Shown here piece after piece: positions 1 to 12,604 of a DNA stretch of 64,000 bases (its first letter is position 1; each line of letters begins with the position of its first letter). The notes under the pieces were generated by a model, which ran no database searches, was not told the origin of the DNA, and saw only the letters and a program-made list of their open reading frames with translations. Location of the stretch: positions 167,105 through 231,104 of the forward strand of contig VUYV01000016.1 of the NCBI GenBank assembly GCA_008711295.1, in the 5' to 3' direction. The DNA comes from Anarhynchus alexandrinus (taxonomy: Eukaryota > Chordata > Aves > Charadriiformes > Charadriidae). The translations under genes were made by a program, and so were the position numbers.

Positions 1-1560
1 GAAAATGTGCACCCAACCAGCAATCCTTATTAAGCTGGCCACAGACATCCCCAACACGACCCAAATCCCGGATTTCCAGTGTTTGTTAGCTCACCGGCCC
101 GTTTGCCAGTGAGACTGGACGAGGACTCTTCTCCCCCTTTTCTACCCTCAATCACTTTTTTCCTCCCAGAAACCTCATTGTTTCTGGGCTTTGCACAACA
201 TGTGGTCACCTGCTTGTCTTTGCCTCATTATTGGGCGCAATCTTGGGATAAAGCAGATCCAGAACCATCCTCCACCCTCGGCTGCTGAAGAACATGGAGG
301 AAGAGATGTTTTTATGGTGTCTGTCAGTAATTCAGGAATAAAAAAAAAAAAAAAAAAAAAAGAGAGAGAGAGAAAAGGAGGGGGAGTAGGTCGAAGGCAG
401 AAACGGAGGCATTTCCATCTTCCACAAGACTTCTCCAAACACAAAGGATGCCTTAGGTTGCCACCTAGTGACTCTGAAGACGAAGGACCTGCTCTTTCAG
501 AGGGTCCACTTTGTACACGCATTGGATGAGCCTGCTTGTCCCAGGTGATAGGCGCACAGCATCACCCAAATACCCCTGTGCTCCTAAGGCCAATGAAGCA
601 ACAGACCCCAGTACATGGAGCTGCAGTTGCCCACTCCCTCCTAAATCTCAGCCGCCTGATGAGTCTGGGCTCAAGAGCAAGCCCAGGCCACCACTGATGG
701 TCTCCTGGTCTCCCTCGAGACCTTGCCCTTGGCACACAAGGATGCTCAGCTGGAGTACCACAGCCCAAGAGGCGATGCCCTTCGTCCCAGCACCCAGGGT
801 CACCCAGTCCCTGCGAGGGCTGCCAACACTGCCCTGCAGCCTGGTGGCACCAGGTGGCCCGGGGACACCTCAGCCTCACGCTCCCTGCCCAGCTGTGCAG
901 GGGAACCCAGGCTGGGCAGCTCTGCCTCCAGCTGCCCTGGTTTGAGCCCGCAGGCTCCTGGGCCGTGGGAGCAGACAGCTGGAGAAAACGTCTTTTGGCA
1001 AAAAAATGATAATAAAGGTTTGGCAAAGAGCTTTAATTTAGAAGGCTCTCTTTGCTTTGTTTTTTAAGAGCCTGGAAATATGTGGTGCCGAGCACTGCAC
1101 CTCCAGCTGCGTGAAACAGACGGCTGGGTATGAACGAGATCGTTTTGATTTTGCATTATGATTTCTTTTACAAGGTTTTGGATGAACATAACCTGGAGAA
1201 GAAAAAAAAAAAGTGTCAGAGGGGGGAGCTCTGGGATTTTCTCATGGCCTCTCGGCTTGCGCAAGATGCCCACTGTGTCCCCAAGCCAATGGCACTGCAG
1301 AGACATGTCCCCGCTGGCTGTGTGCGCTGCTCGGTCACCCTCCCCAGTGCAGTTAATCAAAGGTGCTGATGGATGCTGCCATTTAATAAAGCGGTCTTTA
1401 TGCCCCAGGAATGGCCAGTTTGTGGGTTTTTTTAATTTATTTATTCGGGATAGAGGCACGTATCCCCATCGGTGAATGAGGGGTGTGTGACCCGCTGCCA
1501 CCCAGCACCCCATAACTCCCACGCCCTGACAGCGTCCTCAGCTCCCCTACACCACCGGTG
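1..1560. other. Intergenic or intronic DNA, no gene seen
   Basis: Mixed-composition vertebrate DNA. Open frames on both strands overlap each other, are proline, serine and cysteine rich, and show no recognisable domain, so none is called. A poly-A/GA tract lies at 340-374 and A-rich stretches lie near 1000 and 1203. AATAAA words (for example near 1384) are present but nothing ties them to a transcript. Confidence 0.6.
340..374. repeat. Poly-A tract followed by (GA)n
   Basis: About 22 adenines (340-361) run into six GA units (361-372). It is a compound simple repeat and likely length-polymorphic. No LINE or processed-gene body is visible upstream, so it is not read as a retrotransposed poly-A tail. 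Confidence 0.9.
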
Positions 1561-1870
1561 ACAACCCCGTGGGAAAGCTCATTCCTCGCCCGTGCTTTAT
1601 GGGGCGAGGGGTGACGCCTGGGCTGTCCTCCCCCGTCCGGCTGTGCACGGGCGTGCGAGCTGTCAGCTGCGCAGGCAGGCTGCGGCCGGGGGGGAATACC
1701 TGCCGTGGGTAATTTAATCCCCGCTACAGCGGAGTACCTGCTGTAATGAGGCTCATTATGAAGCTCTATTTAAAGCCCCATTTAAGCCAGACGAAAAATA
1801 GCTCTTTCTGCGGCGTGGAGCGGGTCAGCGGCCCCAATTAGAGGCGTGCTGCTGACGGCGGGGTTCCTCC
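1561..1870. other. CpG-rich block with homeodomain-type palindrome
   Basis: CpG dinucleotides are frequent from about 1580 to 1690, unlike the neighbouring DNA. An AT-rich stretch then carries TAATGAG-G-CTCATTA at 1744-1758, a perfect 7-bp inverted repeat with a 1-bp spacer and TAAT/ATTA ends. The mix of CpG and homeodomain-type words suggests a regulatory element. Function is inferred only. Confidence 0.3.
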
Positions 1871-2485
1871 TCCAAGAACGGCAGAAACCCAAACAAGTTA
1901 TCTCTGAAGGCGCTGGAAATGATCATCCAGGGACACCATGCCAGTGAAAACAGCACCGACAGGAGAAAACGAGGCAAAGCTCCCAAACGGGGTGTCTCGG
2001 TGCACCCGCCTGGGATGGATGTGGAATGAGAAGCGATGCAACGTTTTAATACATGGAAGATGCTGAAGGGGGAGAGGAATCTGAGAATTTGTGTCCCTGG
2101 GAAGATCAGGGAGGAGGGGGGACGACACATTCAGAGCAAGGTGGCACCTAGTACTGTCACCAAAGCACTGGTGATGGGGCTCAGCCTCCAAGCAGGACCA
2201 GGAGCTGCGGGAGGAAGGGAGGGAAAGGGCAGGTAGGGAGGGGTCCATTCCCTGGCCCCTGTCTCGGGAGTGCTCCCAGCACATGGGACATCTGGAGGTG
2301 TCACCCCTACAACACCAAAAAAGCGCTCGAGCAATGAACACTGCCTGATGTGAGCCCTGCTGCAACCCAGGGGGGTCCTCCTGCCTTTGTCTGGCTCGGG
2401 ACCGAGAGCATCCCTTCCAAAAAGTGATGCCCGCTGAGCATGCCAGGAGAAGAGGAAGTGTCTCATTCCTTTGTCCGGAACAAAT
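1871..2485. other. Intergenic DNA, nothing recognised
   Basis: Moderately GC-rich sequence. The frames here are short, overlap one another and resemble no known family. No repeat family was recognised. Confidence 0.5.
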
Positions 2486-2990
2486 TTCACAGCAAATAAA
2501 AAGGCTGCATAAAGAATTTGCTTATTTGTACATTGTTCCTAGAGTGATGAAATTTCAGTTTCCTCTAAAATATTAGAATCTCCCTAAACTCTTGTTTACT
2601 ATGCACGGATGCAGAAGGAGAATTACTCAAGTTTTTGCAATAAAAATAAGCCTGGTTTTGTGAACACCTGCTTTCTGCTGTTTAATAATGCTGAGCTCCT
2701 GTCTTGTATGCTCTTCTGTTTACTCTCCCACAAATTATTTTTGTTCTCAGTTGACAAAGATAAATGATGGGATTAATATATATTGGAGAAGTCCCGGCGA
2801 ACAGTTTGCTAGCAAAGAGAAAGGATTGATATTATTTCCCTCAGGTAACATAACACAGACAAACTGGATTAAGAGTAATTTGCTGTGGGGCTTATATGTG
2901 ATCATGAGCCATTAGTGGAACACCATTTATGAAAATTGCTTTTTCTAAAATAAAAACTAGACTGACTTTCATTACCTTGCTGGTGCTGGG
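2486..2990. other. AT-rich block, candidate conserved non-coding element
   Basis: The sequence changes sharply to AT-rich, CpG-poor DNA that is not low-complexity. It contains TTTGCAATAAAA, TTTAATAATG and GGATTAATATAT type words. Such blocks are common as conserved elements in vertebrate gene deserts. No comparison was possible, so this is a composition-based call. Confidence 0.3.
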
Positions 2991-5020
2991 CAAAGAAGAA
3001 CCTCTCCTTTTCAGTGAGAGAAGAAAAATTAGAGATCACTAACTGTGCGGTGACGGACAACGAGGAACTGCTAAATATTAGGGTGGGATAAGAGAAGAAA
3101 ACCCAGCATCCCTGCCATTAAACCCGAGTCAGGAAGGTCAGTTGTGACCGATCTGTAAGTAGATGTGATGTTTACCTATTTTTCTTTTAACAGCCCTGCA
3201 TGTCCTGGGCCTGCTATTCCATCTCCATTGAACCTCAAAGGGTAATTTTATTTTTTTTTTCTTAGCTTGTTTGCTGGGGAAACACGCGTCTTAAAAATAG
3301 AGAAAATTCAGATCTGCTGAGTAAGAGGAAAGAAAAAAGCTGAAGGTCACAGGCAAAGCACTTTCCCGTCTCCCAAAACACCACGGAGCGGCTGCTCCCT
3401 TCCTCGCCAGGATGCTGTAGACCTCAGGACAGGTCTAACCACCCCCTGTACTGCTCTGCTCTGGACTTTCCTGGGCGAGACTCGTGCCATTTGGCAATTG
3501 CCACCCCTGCCATGGGGGTGAGGACCCATAGGGTCCTCCCTCCAGTCATCACCGATGCTTGGGTGTTCACGCTACGTGAACATCCTCTGGTTGATGCACA
3601 CAGGAGGAGCTGTACTTCAGCAGTTAATAATATTCTGTTTACTTCCAGAAGTTTAATAAAGATGAGACTAATCCTTGCCTCAAAAATGCCGAATTATATA
3701 GCATTCACAGGAAGCTCCTAAAATAACTGCTTTTAAATGTGGTATCGCCCAAACCTTTAAAATGCAGGCTTGCTTTGTGTGGCCACGGGGGGTTTGTCCA
3801 CATTGGGAAGGAGGAACAAACTCTAAAAATAAAATTGGCCAAATAATAAGAGTTGAGCCATCTCATTAGCCTGCTCGATACAAACACAGAAATCGGGAGT
3901 TTCCCAACTCACCCAGCTCAAAAGCCCATCTTTTTTTCCACTGCCCAATAAAAAAAGAAAAAAAAATATTCACCTCCCTGCACAGAGCCAATGTGGCGTT
4001 TGTCTCTAGACCTTTGCAGGCACCGTGACACTGCTGGTTTAACAATAACCCTTTGCACTTCGCCGCTTCAACACCCTTTCCTTCACGGAGCCGCTTTGCC
4101 GGGAGGTGGATTCGCTCACAGGTCGCCCTCCTGCCGCATCGCCCTGAACCAGCCTCACCTCCTGCTTCACGGGGGGGAAGGAGGATGAAATGTTATCCCC
4201 TGCCGGCCAAGGAGCCTCCAGCAGATCTACGGCTCCTGCTCCCGCAAGGACCTACCCCATTAAATCGTGCAGGAGAAGGCAGCGGCATCAGCCAGGAGAG
4301 ATGCTGCATGGGGCTGGGGGGGGCTGCGAGGTCCCAGGGGTCCAGACCCCTCACCCTCGAGGTCCCGTTGCCCCTCTGCAGCTTACCTGAAATAACACCT
4401 GCCTCCTTTTTAGCTTTAACATCTTCACACATCTTGCTTTTTGCATTATTTTGGCAATACAATAACCAGTCACCAGGAGCTGCAGGTAGGATTAAGGAGA
4501 AATGCACATGTTATAAAGCACCTTTGCTCTCTGAAGCCTTCCCTCACACTCCGGTGTCTTAATTAGGCTTCTGAGGTACAGCAGGTAAAACACTTGGCTT
4601 TTGTGCAGTGTGCTTCAGTGGGTGTTCCCAAAGGGCTTTCCAGAGGTGATTGCCACAGCCCCCGACCCTTTCACAGGTGGGGAAACTGAGGCACTGAGCG
4701 TGACAAGCCCAGCTGTTCGACAGAAGAGCTGGGTGCAGCTCCAGGGTCTGCAGGACAGGGGTTTCCCACCGTGCTGCTCGGACCGAGAGTGATACCCGCC
4801 CATTGTGGGTACCCACACAGCCCCATGCCCCCTGCATGCAGCCCTACATCCCATGCAGGGCGATGCTGCTGCTGTCCCCGGCTCCGAGACAGGTAGCGGG
4901 GTGTGCAAACCACCCTGCAAAGATGCCTGAAAATTTGTGATTCATCCTTTGCCAAAGCACGCCAGGGAAGCGGAGGGAAATCAGAGCCGAGCCTGCTGAG
5001 GTCGCCCAGACCATCCCACC
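2991..5020. other. Intergenic DNA, nothing recognised
   Basis: Mixed sequence with short T and A runs (about 3248 and 3950-3967) and a G-rich patch at 4310-4325. The longest frame (169 codons, 4053-4562) overlaps frames on both strands and has no domain, so it is treated as chance. Confidence 0.5.
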
Positions 5021-5140
5021 ACTGTCCCGGGACACCCAAAGCCCCCACCACGGCGGGGTGCCGGATGGCTGGCATCCTCCAGCAGCCCGGCACGGGCGCT
5101 GCGGGCTCGGAGCGCCGGCAGCGGCGGTGCGGTATCATAA
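5021..5140. other. Short CpG-rich segment
   Basis: About a dozen CpG dinucleotides occur in roughly 120 bp, in GC-rich sequence. It passes abruptly into AT-rich sequence at about 5140. It is too short for a classical CpG island call. Confidence 0.3.
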
Positions 5141-8069
5141 TTCTGCCAGCCCTGAGGGTTTTGAAAACAATACTGGAAGTAATCCCTTTTGATCTGATGC
5201 TAATCCCAGATAATTGCTTTCAGGTTTAATAGGAAAACTGCATTTTCTTGGGGGGGATCGGTCAGTTTGAAAGGGCTTTGATTTAACTAATGCTGTAGGT
5301 GCTTGTTTTAGCAGAGGGAGCTCTATTGTTCCGGGCAGCGCAGGATGCCAGGAGTAATGACACAGGCCGTGATCCCACAATTAAACCCGACTGTCTGCAG
5401 ACATCCAGCCACACGGGCAGAGCAGCCCAGAGAAAGGAGCCTTTCTAAACCACACCAAACTGGGGGGAGCACTGAAAAAGACGTGCTTTCAATATCGATG
5501 AGGAATTAGGAGAACTGCTGCCATGGGATGCTGAAGAGGTGAAATACATCAGCGGTTTAGAAGGAGATGGGATATAGTCATGGCTAAACAAATGTATGGG
5601 CGGCTCAGGGCAATGTGCCCCTTCCCACCCCATGCCTGTGTCTGGGAGGATCTCAGAAGTGCACCCCATTTTCAGAGTACAACATAGATTGGGAATATAT
5701 TCAGCCTCCTTAGGCACCGTGACTCCCCCGCTGCCCCGCAAGCCAAACTTCAAGTTCTGAGTGTGCCATAAATTACAAACCTGAGCAACCCGGAGGGGTA
5801 AAAGCACCGGTCCAAGCACACGTGCTGCTTTAACAGGAAAGCTGGTTTTGGATGGCAGCTTGTGGGTCACTGTGCTCTTAATCTGTTCCCCCTGAGACCC
5901 AGAGCCATGCTGACAGTGTGCATTCTTTCTGCCTAGCCTCTAAAACTGCCAAACAATGGGTTTCCCATTGTTCATTAACCAAAGGTTCCCATTTTGCAGC
6001 TGTGGGTGTTGAAAAGTTAGTTATGGCCGAGGCAGGAGGAACAAGGCGATTTTGTAGCCGTATGAAGGTTGCACATCAGGGTTTTTTTTATGAAATATTG
6101 GCTCCCCAAGGAAGAATTGGTTTGTGATGGTTTATTTAGGCAGTGAAGGTCCTGGCTAAGGCATGGAAGGTGATCATGGGGATGGGTGGGAGAGGAATCC
6201 CAGAAAGGCACCCTAAAATCAGCCAGGAAAAATAAACAGAGAAGAAATTGGTAGCCTGAGACCTCCTGGGCTTGGATCAGGCAGGATCGACCAACGCTAA
6301 ACAAGCCCCAGAAAAACTTAACCTTCCTCCCGCAGTTAAAGTAAAATTTTCAGGTAGATTTTTAACGGGGTAAGCACAGAAAAGCAGGCTGAGCCCTTGC
6401 GTGTCAAACCCAAACTGGCCCCAGCTTTTTTGGCTGGGTAAGGTTTGCCGTAGGGTCCTGGAGCAGAATGTCAAAGCGTTTCTGCTGCCTTTGCTTTGAG
6501 GTCCTTTGCCCACTGGAGGGAGCATACGGCAAGCGATTCGATACAAGGGATGCGGGTTTGAAATAGGTTTGCATTTAAACGAGGGCTAGGGAAGAGTGGT
6601 TAGATCTTGCTCAAGCAAAAGAAAAGTATTAAATAAGTCAAAAATGGAGAGAAGCACAATGTATTTAATTCTGGGCTCCGACTTCTTGCCTTTCAAAGAG
6701 CTTTTCCTACAGGGAAGGCAGTCCAGGCACCCCATGGACCTTCCCCTTAATTTAGTTTATAACTCAACAGAGTTACCTTGGTTTATAAATAAATGAAATA
6801 TATATACATAGATATAATGAAATCAGCTGAATTCCTGGGAGAGCTATAGAAGTCACCGAGTCCTGTGCTGGGAAACCTGCATCATTTCAATATTTCCCAA
6901 AGACTTTTGGTGAGCCCCACACTAGCATATGCTTCACTTTTATCTGGTGGTAAGGCAAAAATAAGCGCTGGTCCTCACCCTTACTGCCATGTCCCTGGGG
7001 GCCTCAAAACCTCAGTGATGTGAAGGAAAGATAAGAGAAGATGAGAAGCATGCCCCCAAATTCACACCTTGTCATTCACACCCCAGTCTCATTCTCACAC
7101 ACCCCAAGCATCCCTGTCCTCCCCACATCAGAGCCAGATGCAGCCCTCAGGACTCTCCTGCACAGATGCATGGGTGCTGGAAAGCGCTGAGTGATGCTGA
7201 CCAAGTGGCTGATCTTTTGCAAAGCCTGCTGTTTCTCCAAATCTCTTCCATCATTTGCCCATCTCTCTAGGTACTTAAACGGCTTTCATGGTCTGTCTTT
7301 TAGCTGTTGTGCCCAAAATGTGCTTTGGGTTTGTGAACTGGATGCTGGATGGAAGACCTCTCCTTGGTCCCAGCAAGGTCTTCCACCCCTGGAGCACCTG
7401 TGCCTCACTGCTGGTTTATCTCTGTGAAGGCCTCTGCTGTTTCAGCTGCCTGAGGGGACTCAAAAATTTGTGGACAGCATCCCCAAACATCACTTCTTGG
7501 GCTGTGGCAACCTGTATACCCAGGAGAGGGGAAGAGCAAAGAGAATGGTTTCAGACCATTTAACAAGACCTTGTGTGTGATCAGCCTTTCTCCTCAGAAA
7601 GACCATTGATCTCTCCTTTTTCATCTGAGGTAGATTCCCCCACTTATTAGGATAAATGCTCGCTGGGAGGAGTGCGATGGAGGGAAACGTAGAGTGTAGA
7701 AGCCAAGCAGGAGCTAGCTGAGGTGTACCATCCGTCCAGCAAGATGCTGGCAGCTCTGTGCTCTTGAGGAGCACCGTGATGGTGTTTCAAATGGTTTTGT
7801 CAGGCCTTGTCTTGATTTCAAGGTGTGTTTGATGCCTGTTTTGACTGCAGACATGTAAAGGGCAAAAAACGCCCAACCTGCTGTAGCACCCTCACAATAA
7901 CACTGCATATGGCACCACTCGCCGTTATTAGTACAGTAAACTGAACAATATTGATTCAGAGGATTTGTGGTTTACCAGCATAGTTTAGTTGTTAGCCTTC
8001 ACACCGTTGCCTGACTCGTGAATACACATTAAGTCCCAAATAGTTCGTTTACAGTTTAAACAGTTAGGT
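5141..8069. other. Intergenic DNA with one 12-bp palindrome
   Basis: Ordinary mixed sequence. A perfect palindrome, TGTCTGCAGACA, lies at 5392-5403 and carries facing GTCT/AGAC words of the SMAD type. An AT-rich run lies around 6780-6830. No coding frame has recognisable content. Confidence 0.5.
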
Positions 8070-8111
8070 TTGTGTGTGTGTGTGAGAGAGAGAGATATAT
8101 TTATTTATTTG
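8070..8111. repeat. Compound microsatellite (TG)n(GA)n(TA)n(TTTA)n
   Basis: Four simple repeats follow each other without a break: TG units, then GA units, then TA, then TTTA. Arrays like this often vary in length between individuals. Confidence 0.9.
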
Positions 8112-10927
8112 TATTAATTCAGGTCACATTTCCCTCGAGACATCGCTGCCTCCACAGGGCCTGATCCAACGCCCATTGACGCCCGGTGGAGCCCTTCCAG
8201 GGAATTCAATAGCGCCTGGATCGTGGCCACCAGGCCACCATTTTCAGAGGTGCTGAGTAAACACACCTCCCAAGGTCTTTAATTCGCCTTTGTGAGCGCA
8301 GTTGCCTTTGAAAATCAGGCCTGATACTCTCTTCTTTATCTAGACATGTGGTTTGAGGGTAACAAGCTGCCCAGTTCTTGACAGGTTGTCTATTAAATAT
8401 AGATGGTGCCTTCACATGCAATTGTCTGTTAGATGGTTTTGGAGGAACAAAAGGCTCCTATTCACAAGCTCTGGCATGCCATGCGGGGATGATTAAAAAG
8501 GTTAAGGCTTAAAGATAGTTCCCGTTTACTTCAATGACTGCAGGACTATCCCCCTAATAGCCCTAATTAAAAATTAGCCTGATATAATACAGTTGTTATA
8601 ATACAGCCTGATTTTATTTCATTTTTTTTGGATATATGTGATGCTGCCACAATGCTCCTCATTCTCTGGTGTTGTCTCTCTCCCTACAATTCACTATAGA
8701 CGGAGCCAAGGGGGAATATGCTATTGGATAATGTGCTCCATTCGAGGGTCAAACCAAACCTTTGTGTCCACAGCTATGTGTAAACTGAGAGACCAGGAGC
8801 AATCACGGCACGCTGCAGGTTATCCCTTACTGCAGAGGAGTAGCTTCTGGGACGAATCCAGGGCTCCTCCATCCCCGGTTACCCACCCCAAGGTCTCAGT
8901 GTCATGGTTTTAGGGAGACAAGCAAGCGTGGGATGCCTCTCCCGCTGTGAGCTGTCGTCCCGCTCCCCCCGTTCCCGCTGCTGCTCGGGACCCGCAGGAC
9001 GTCCCAGCACAAGATGCTCCCGATGGCAGCTGGCACCAGCCCAGCTCCCCATCAAGTGCCTGCAGCTCCTGCCCCCCTGACAAGCTCTGCTACAAATTTC
9101 CTCCCTCCTCGCCGCAGCCTTTGCTGTTTGATATTGGTTTTTGATTGAGAGATTCTTGCAGTGCGGCCAATACCTTTCAACACCCATTACTTGTGTCAGA
9201 AACTCCCCATTGCTCTGGTGACATATTTTTCTTTTCCACAAGATATTCCTGATGCGGAGAGCGATCACTTTTTTTCAAGGAAGCAGCTGAGACTCTCGGC
9301 TGCCATGAAAGTCCTGTCACCACTGACTTCAGTGTTTTACTGTAGCCTTTAACAACTAGAATATGCTAAAGCTGCCAATCAGGATTGCTCTTCCTGAAAA
9401 TATGACTGTTTTTCTTGGACTTTTAGCATCTATCTTCAAGTCTGTGACTGTATGGTGTGCTCTCTAGCACCTTATGGAAAACACCAACAGGTACAAAGAA
9501 GACAGTTTGAAGCCCGGCATTCAAAAGTCCCTTCAAATCTGCCCATAACTGAGCATCTCATAAAGGTCTTCTGACTCAGAGCAAAGCCCTGAAAGAGCTC
9601 AGCTCAGTCTGAGGTTGCAATATGGCTTTATTATATACTGATATAAGAAAGCATCAAAATGTGCTAACCAGGTGTGGCCAGGAGAGCTACCAGGTGTGAT
9701 CGGAGGAGCAGGCACATCAGCCATGGGGAGGGAGACTCTGCAGCTGGACCTTACCTGCTGGGTAGGAGGTCCATTTGGGGGAAAAAGCTTGTCCGTAGCT
9801 GAGGGGTTTGCTTGCACATGGTGGTGACAGCAAGCCAGACTTTAAAACCAGGCAGCCAACCACCAGTTGAATGAAGACCTAAGCACCAGGCTCATGGGCA
9901 GCAATAGCCCACCAGTATAACCCGCTCCATCTCACTGTTGGCACTGGTGGGAGATTTCCCGCTGACTGGTCTAACGCATCTTGACTTGTATTGGTCAGGT
10001 ATTGGTCATGCTCTAAGTTAGTTACTGGAGATGCACATCATGAATGCACAAAGCAAGGCCATATGTTGAGAAGACAGAAGAGTGTCTGCATAGCATGTCT
10101 GGTACCTATCTGGCATAGAAAAAATTCCAGATCTTAAGTGCTCATTGAATTCATTTAATAACGCGGTTGATAATCTTAATTGGAAACATGCCTTGCCAGA
10201 CTTCATTGTTCCAGACAGAAAGAGGCTGTGGAGAGAAATCTGAGAGACATGAATAGTTATTAAACATAGAGCTGAGAGCGGCAGCTCTGCAGACAGTGCA
10301 AGATGTTAGCGAGTTCCTGATGAAAGTTCCTAATTAGTGCTGAGCACTTCTGGGATACACAGTTCCCCTCTTCAGGAAAGAGAATGGGAACGAATCTGGC
10401 ACCAGGAAAACACCTTCCATCAACTTCAGCTTGCTGTTGCCTCTAAAATAAAGCTTAAGAAAAATATGCTTTCTTATTCTGTTGCTAGGAATACCATGGT
10501 TATGGCAGATCCTTGCACCCTGCTGGAGAGAAACACCTTCTTGTCCCAGCAATATCAACCCAGATAAGGCAGAAGGCTGGAGAGGGCATAGGCAGGTTTG
10601 GGGCACACCTGGGAACACCTGGAGCCACCAGTGGCTGCTGAAGGGCTGCTGTCACAGCTGCTATCACCTTATATCATTGTGCTTTCAGAGGGTCCAAAGC
10701 CCTTCCTGGACCAACTGACCTGGGGTTTAGCCTTGTCTCTTCCCGGTGCCTCTCCCACAGACTAAGGACGAGTTTCAGAGGCGCCCAAGGGACTTCCAAG
10801 GGGAACTTTTGGCATCTGACTTATCCTTGATGCAGTAAACTAGGAGGTTTTCTTGTCTGGAAACCAGAAAGGTTCATCTCATTAACAGAGTATGAGCAAG
10901 GTACCATTTTAAAAGGTTGTATTAGGA
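8112..10927. other. Intergenic DNA, possible unrecognised old repeat near 9.6 kb
   Basis: AT-moderate, CpG-poor sequence. At 8500-8640 there is an AT-rich stretch with repeated TAATA and CCCTAAT words. Read on the minus strand, about 9650-9600 has AATAAAGCCATATTGCAACCTCAG, which resembles the poly-A signal and following part of an LTR, but I found no matching ends. No gene is supported. Confidence 0.4.
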
Positions 10928-10990
10928 ATTATAGAATCATAGAATATCCCAAGTTGGAAGGGACCCATAAGGATTACTGGGTCCAAATCC
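10928..10990 (-). mobile_element. CR1 LINE, 3' tail fragment
   Basis: Read on the minus strand, the sequence runs through a TTGGACCCAGTAATCCTTATGGGTCCCTTCC-like segment into ATTCTATGATTCTATAAT at its end. The CCTT..GGGTCCCTTCCAACTTGGGATATTCTATGA pattern is the conserved 3' end of avian CR1. Only about 60 bp remain, so this is a heavily 5'-truncated or eroded copy with no coding part. Confidence 0.85.
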
Positions 10991-12590
10991 AAGGAAGATG
11001 GTCTTTCATTTGATTTGACTTTTCCATGACCAAAACTCCTGTTTGGGGTGGGTAGAAGAGCAGGAGACTCACCTTCTCCCATCATCCGTCCCTTTCCAAG
11101 GGAGGAGAGACTCTCCATGTGAAGAACCCTAGCCAGCACTGGCCAGAGTCCTCTGCTGTAGCCCGGTGCTCACGATGTTTTAACAAGAGGCCCCACAAAT
11201 ATTTAACTCCAGCAAAGGGAGAAAACCTGGTGTAGTGGGGTGGGATGGATATGTTTGCTGAGAAGAGAGGGTGAAAGACTGTGGAATTTATTGATTGGAT
11301 TCCCGGTGAAACACAAATGCCTTCTCATAACCCAGGAGTAGATAATGGCTTGGCAAACAAGTACGTACTGAGTGCACTTGGCTGGAGGTATTTATGTTTT
11401 GTCCCAGGGAACTGAAAGGAGAGGGAAAGGTGAGGACCCCGTTTCGCTGTCCAAGGATGCCCTCTCATCTGAAGGGGGTGGGCGCATTCCTGGGGGGGAC
11501 GAGCTGCTCCCTGGAGGGTCTCCCTGCAGTGCAGGGCCTCTGTGGCAAACCCTGCCTGCTCCTGAAGCCCGGGCAGCAGCTTCATTAAGGATGCTTGGGC
11601 TTGAGTTCAGCATCCCCATCAAGTGCAAGTCATGTGCATCTCTGCCGAATTACTGCTGGTCCTTCTTGTTGCAGGGGAGCTGGGAGAATGGCCAAGAAGT
11701 GGGAGCTGGGGAAAGGAGATGCCCATTAGCACCACTGGTTTCACTTGTTTTCCTCCCATCCTTCCAGCCGGCATTGCTGTGGGTGGTGCTGAGCTTCTGG
11801 AGTGCGTGGTACCTTGCTCTGCTGTCAACCAGCATCTCTGCTTTTAGTCCTCTATCATGAGGGTGTAAAAGGAAAACTGGCAATTTTCTTTGAAAAGCCA
11901 GCAATTCATGAACCCCATTTGGGGGAAAAAAGCTTTATCTATTGGATAAAATTTAGAATTACCTTTTTATTTTATTTTGCAAAATGAAAATCATTTCTAG
12001 ATAGAGAGAGGGGTTTTTCCCCATTTCTGTCTTCTTTTCTAAGCATCGCAGCAAAGCCCCTGACTCTTGGGAATGTAATTTTCTGCCCAGATTTCCTGGA
12101 CACAGAGAAGAAAGCATCCACCCAAGAGCACACTGAGGCTTCCTGATCCCTCTGGTGTGTCTCTGCTGGAGCTGCTGGTACTCCACACCAGCCTCGGGGT
12201 GCTAGCAGCACTCCAGTTTAAACCAGTTAGCGACTGGAGGAGGCACAGCTGGGAACAGCACTTCTGCTGTTGGTCACCAAAGTTGAGGGCAGCGACTTTG
12301 TCAGCAAGAGTGCAGAGGCGCAACATCTGGCTGGGTGAATTTTCAGGTAAAGCAAGCTCTGCCTAAATGTACGCACCAAGAAAGGGTTTCCCCCAAAAGT
12401 TGCGAGAAGGCTGGTGGCCGGGTGTCTGCCTTGCAGGCATGTTCACCCACTCTCCCCCTCCCTATCTCCATAGAGACACCATTGTCTGCTCATGCCTGCC
12501 GCAAGCTTTTTTTCACTTTTTTTTCTTGTCTTTTCTTTTTTTAAAAAAACCCAATATTTATTTTCTTTCCCCCCCCTCTCCAGTCTGTGC
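10991..12590. other. Intergenic DNA, nothing recognised
   Basis: Mixed sequence. The longest frame (162 codons, 11372-11860) overlaps several frames on the opposite strand and has no domain. A T-rich stretch lies at 12510-12545. No repeats of known family were recognised. Confidence 0.5.
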
Positions 12591-12604
12591 ATTTGCATGC
12601 AAAT
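12591..12604. promoter_or_regulatory. Palindromic double POU octamer site
   Basis: ATTTGCATGCAAAT is a perfect 14-bp palindrome containing the octamer ATTTGCAT on both strands, overlapping by two bases. POU-family (Oct) factors bind this octamer, and palindromic or tandem arrangements are known to allow dimer binding. A 25-bp stretch starting here matches 45152-45176 at 22 positions. Occupancy is inferred, not shown. Confidence 0.45.

Noticed and set aside
8900..8916. TGTCATGGTTTTAGG, similar to the end of the solo LTR at 34000
   Set aside because: Sequence after the first 11 bases does not match the LTR, and no matching second end or target duplication is present within 1 kb.
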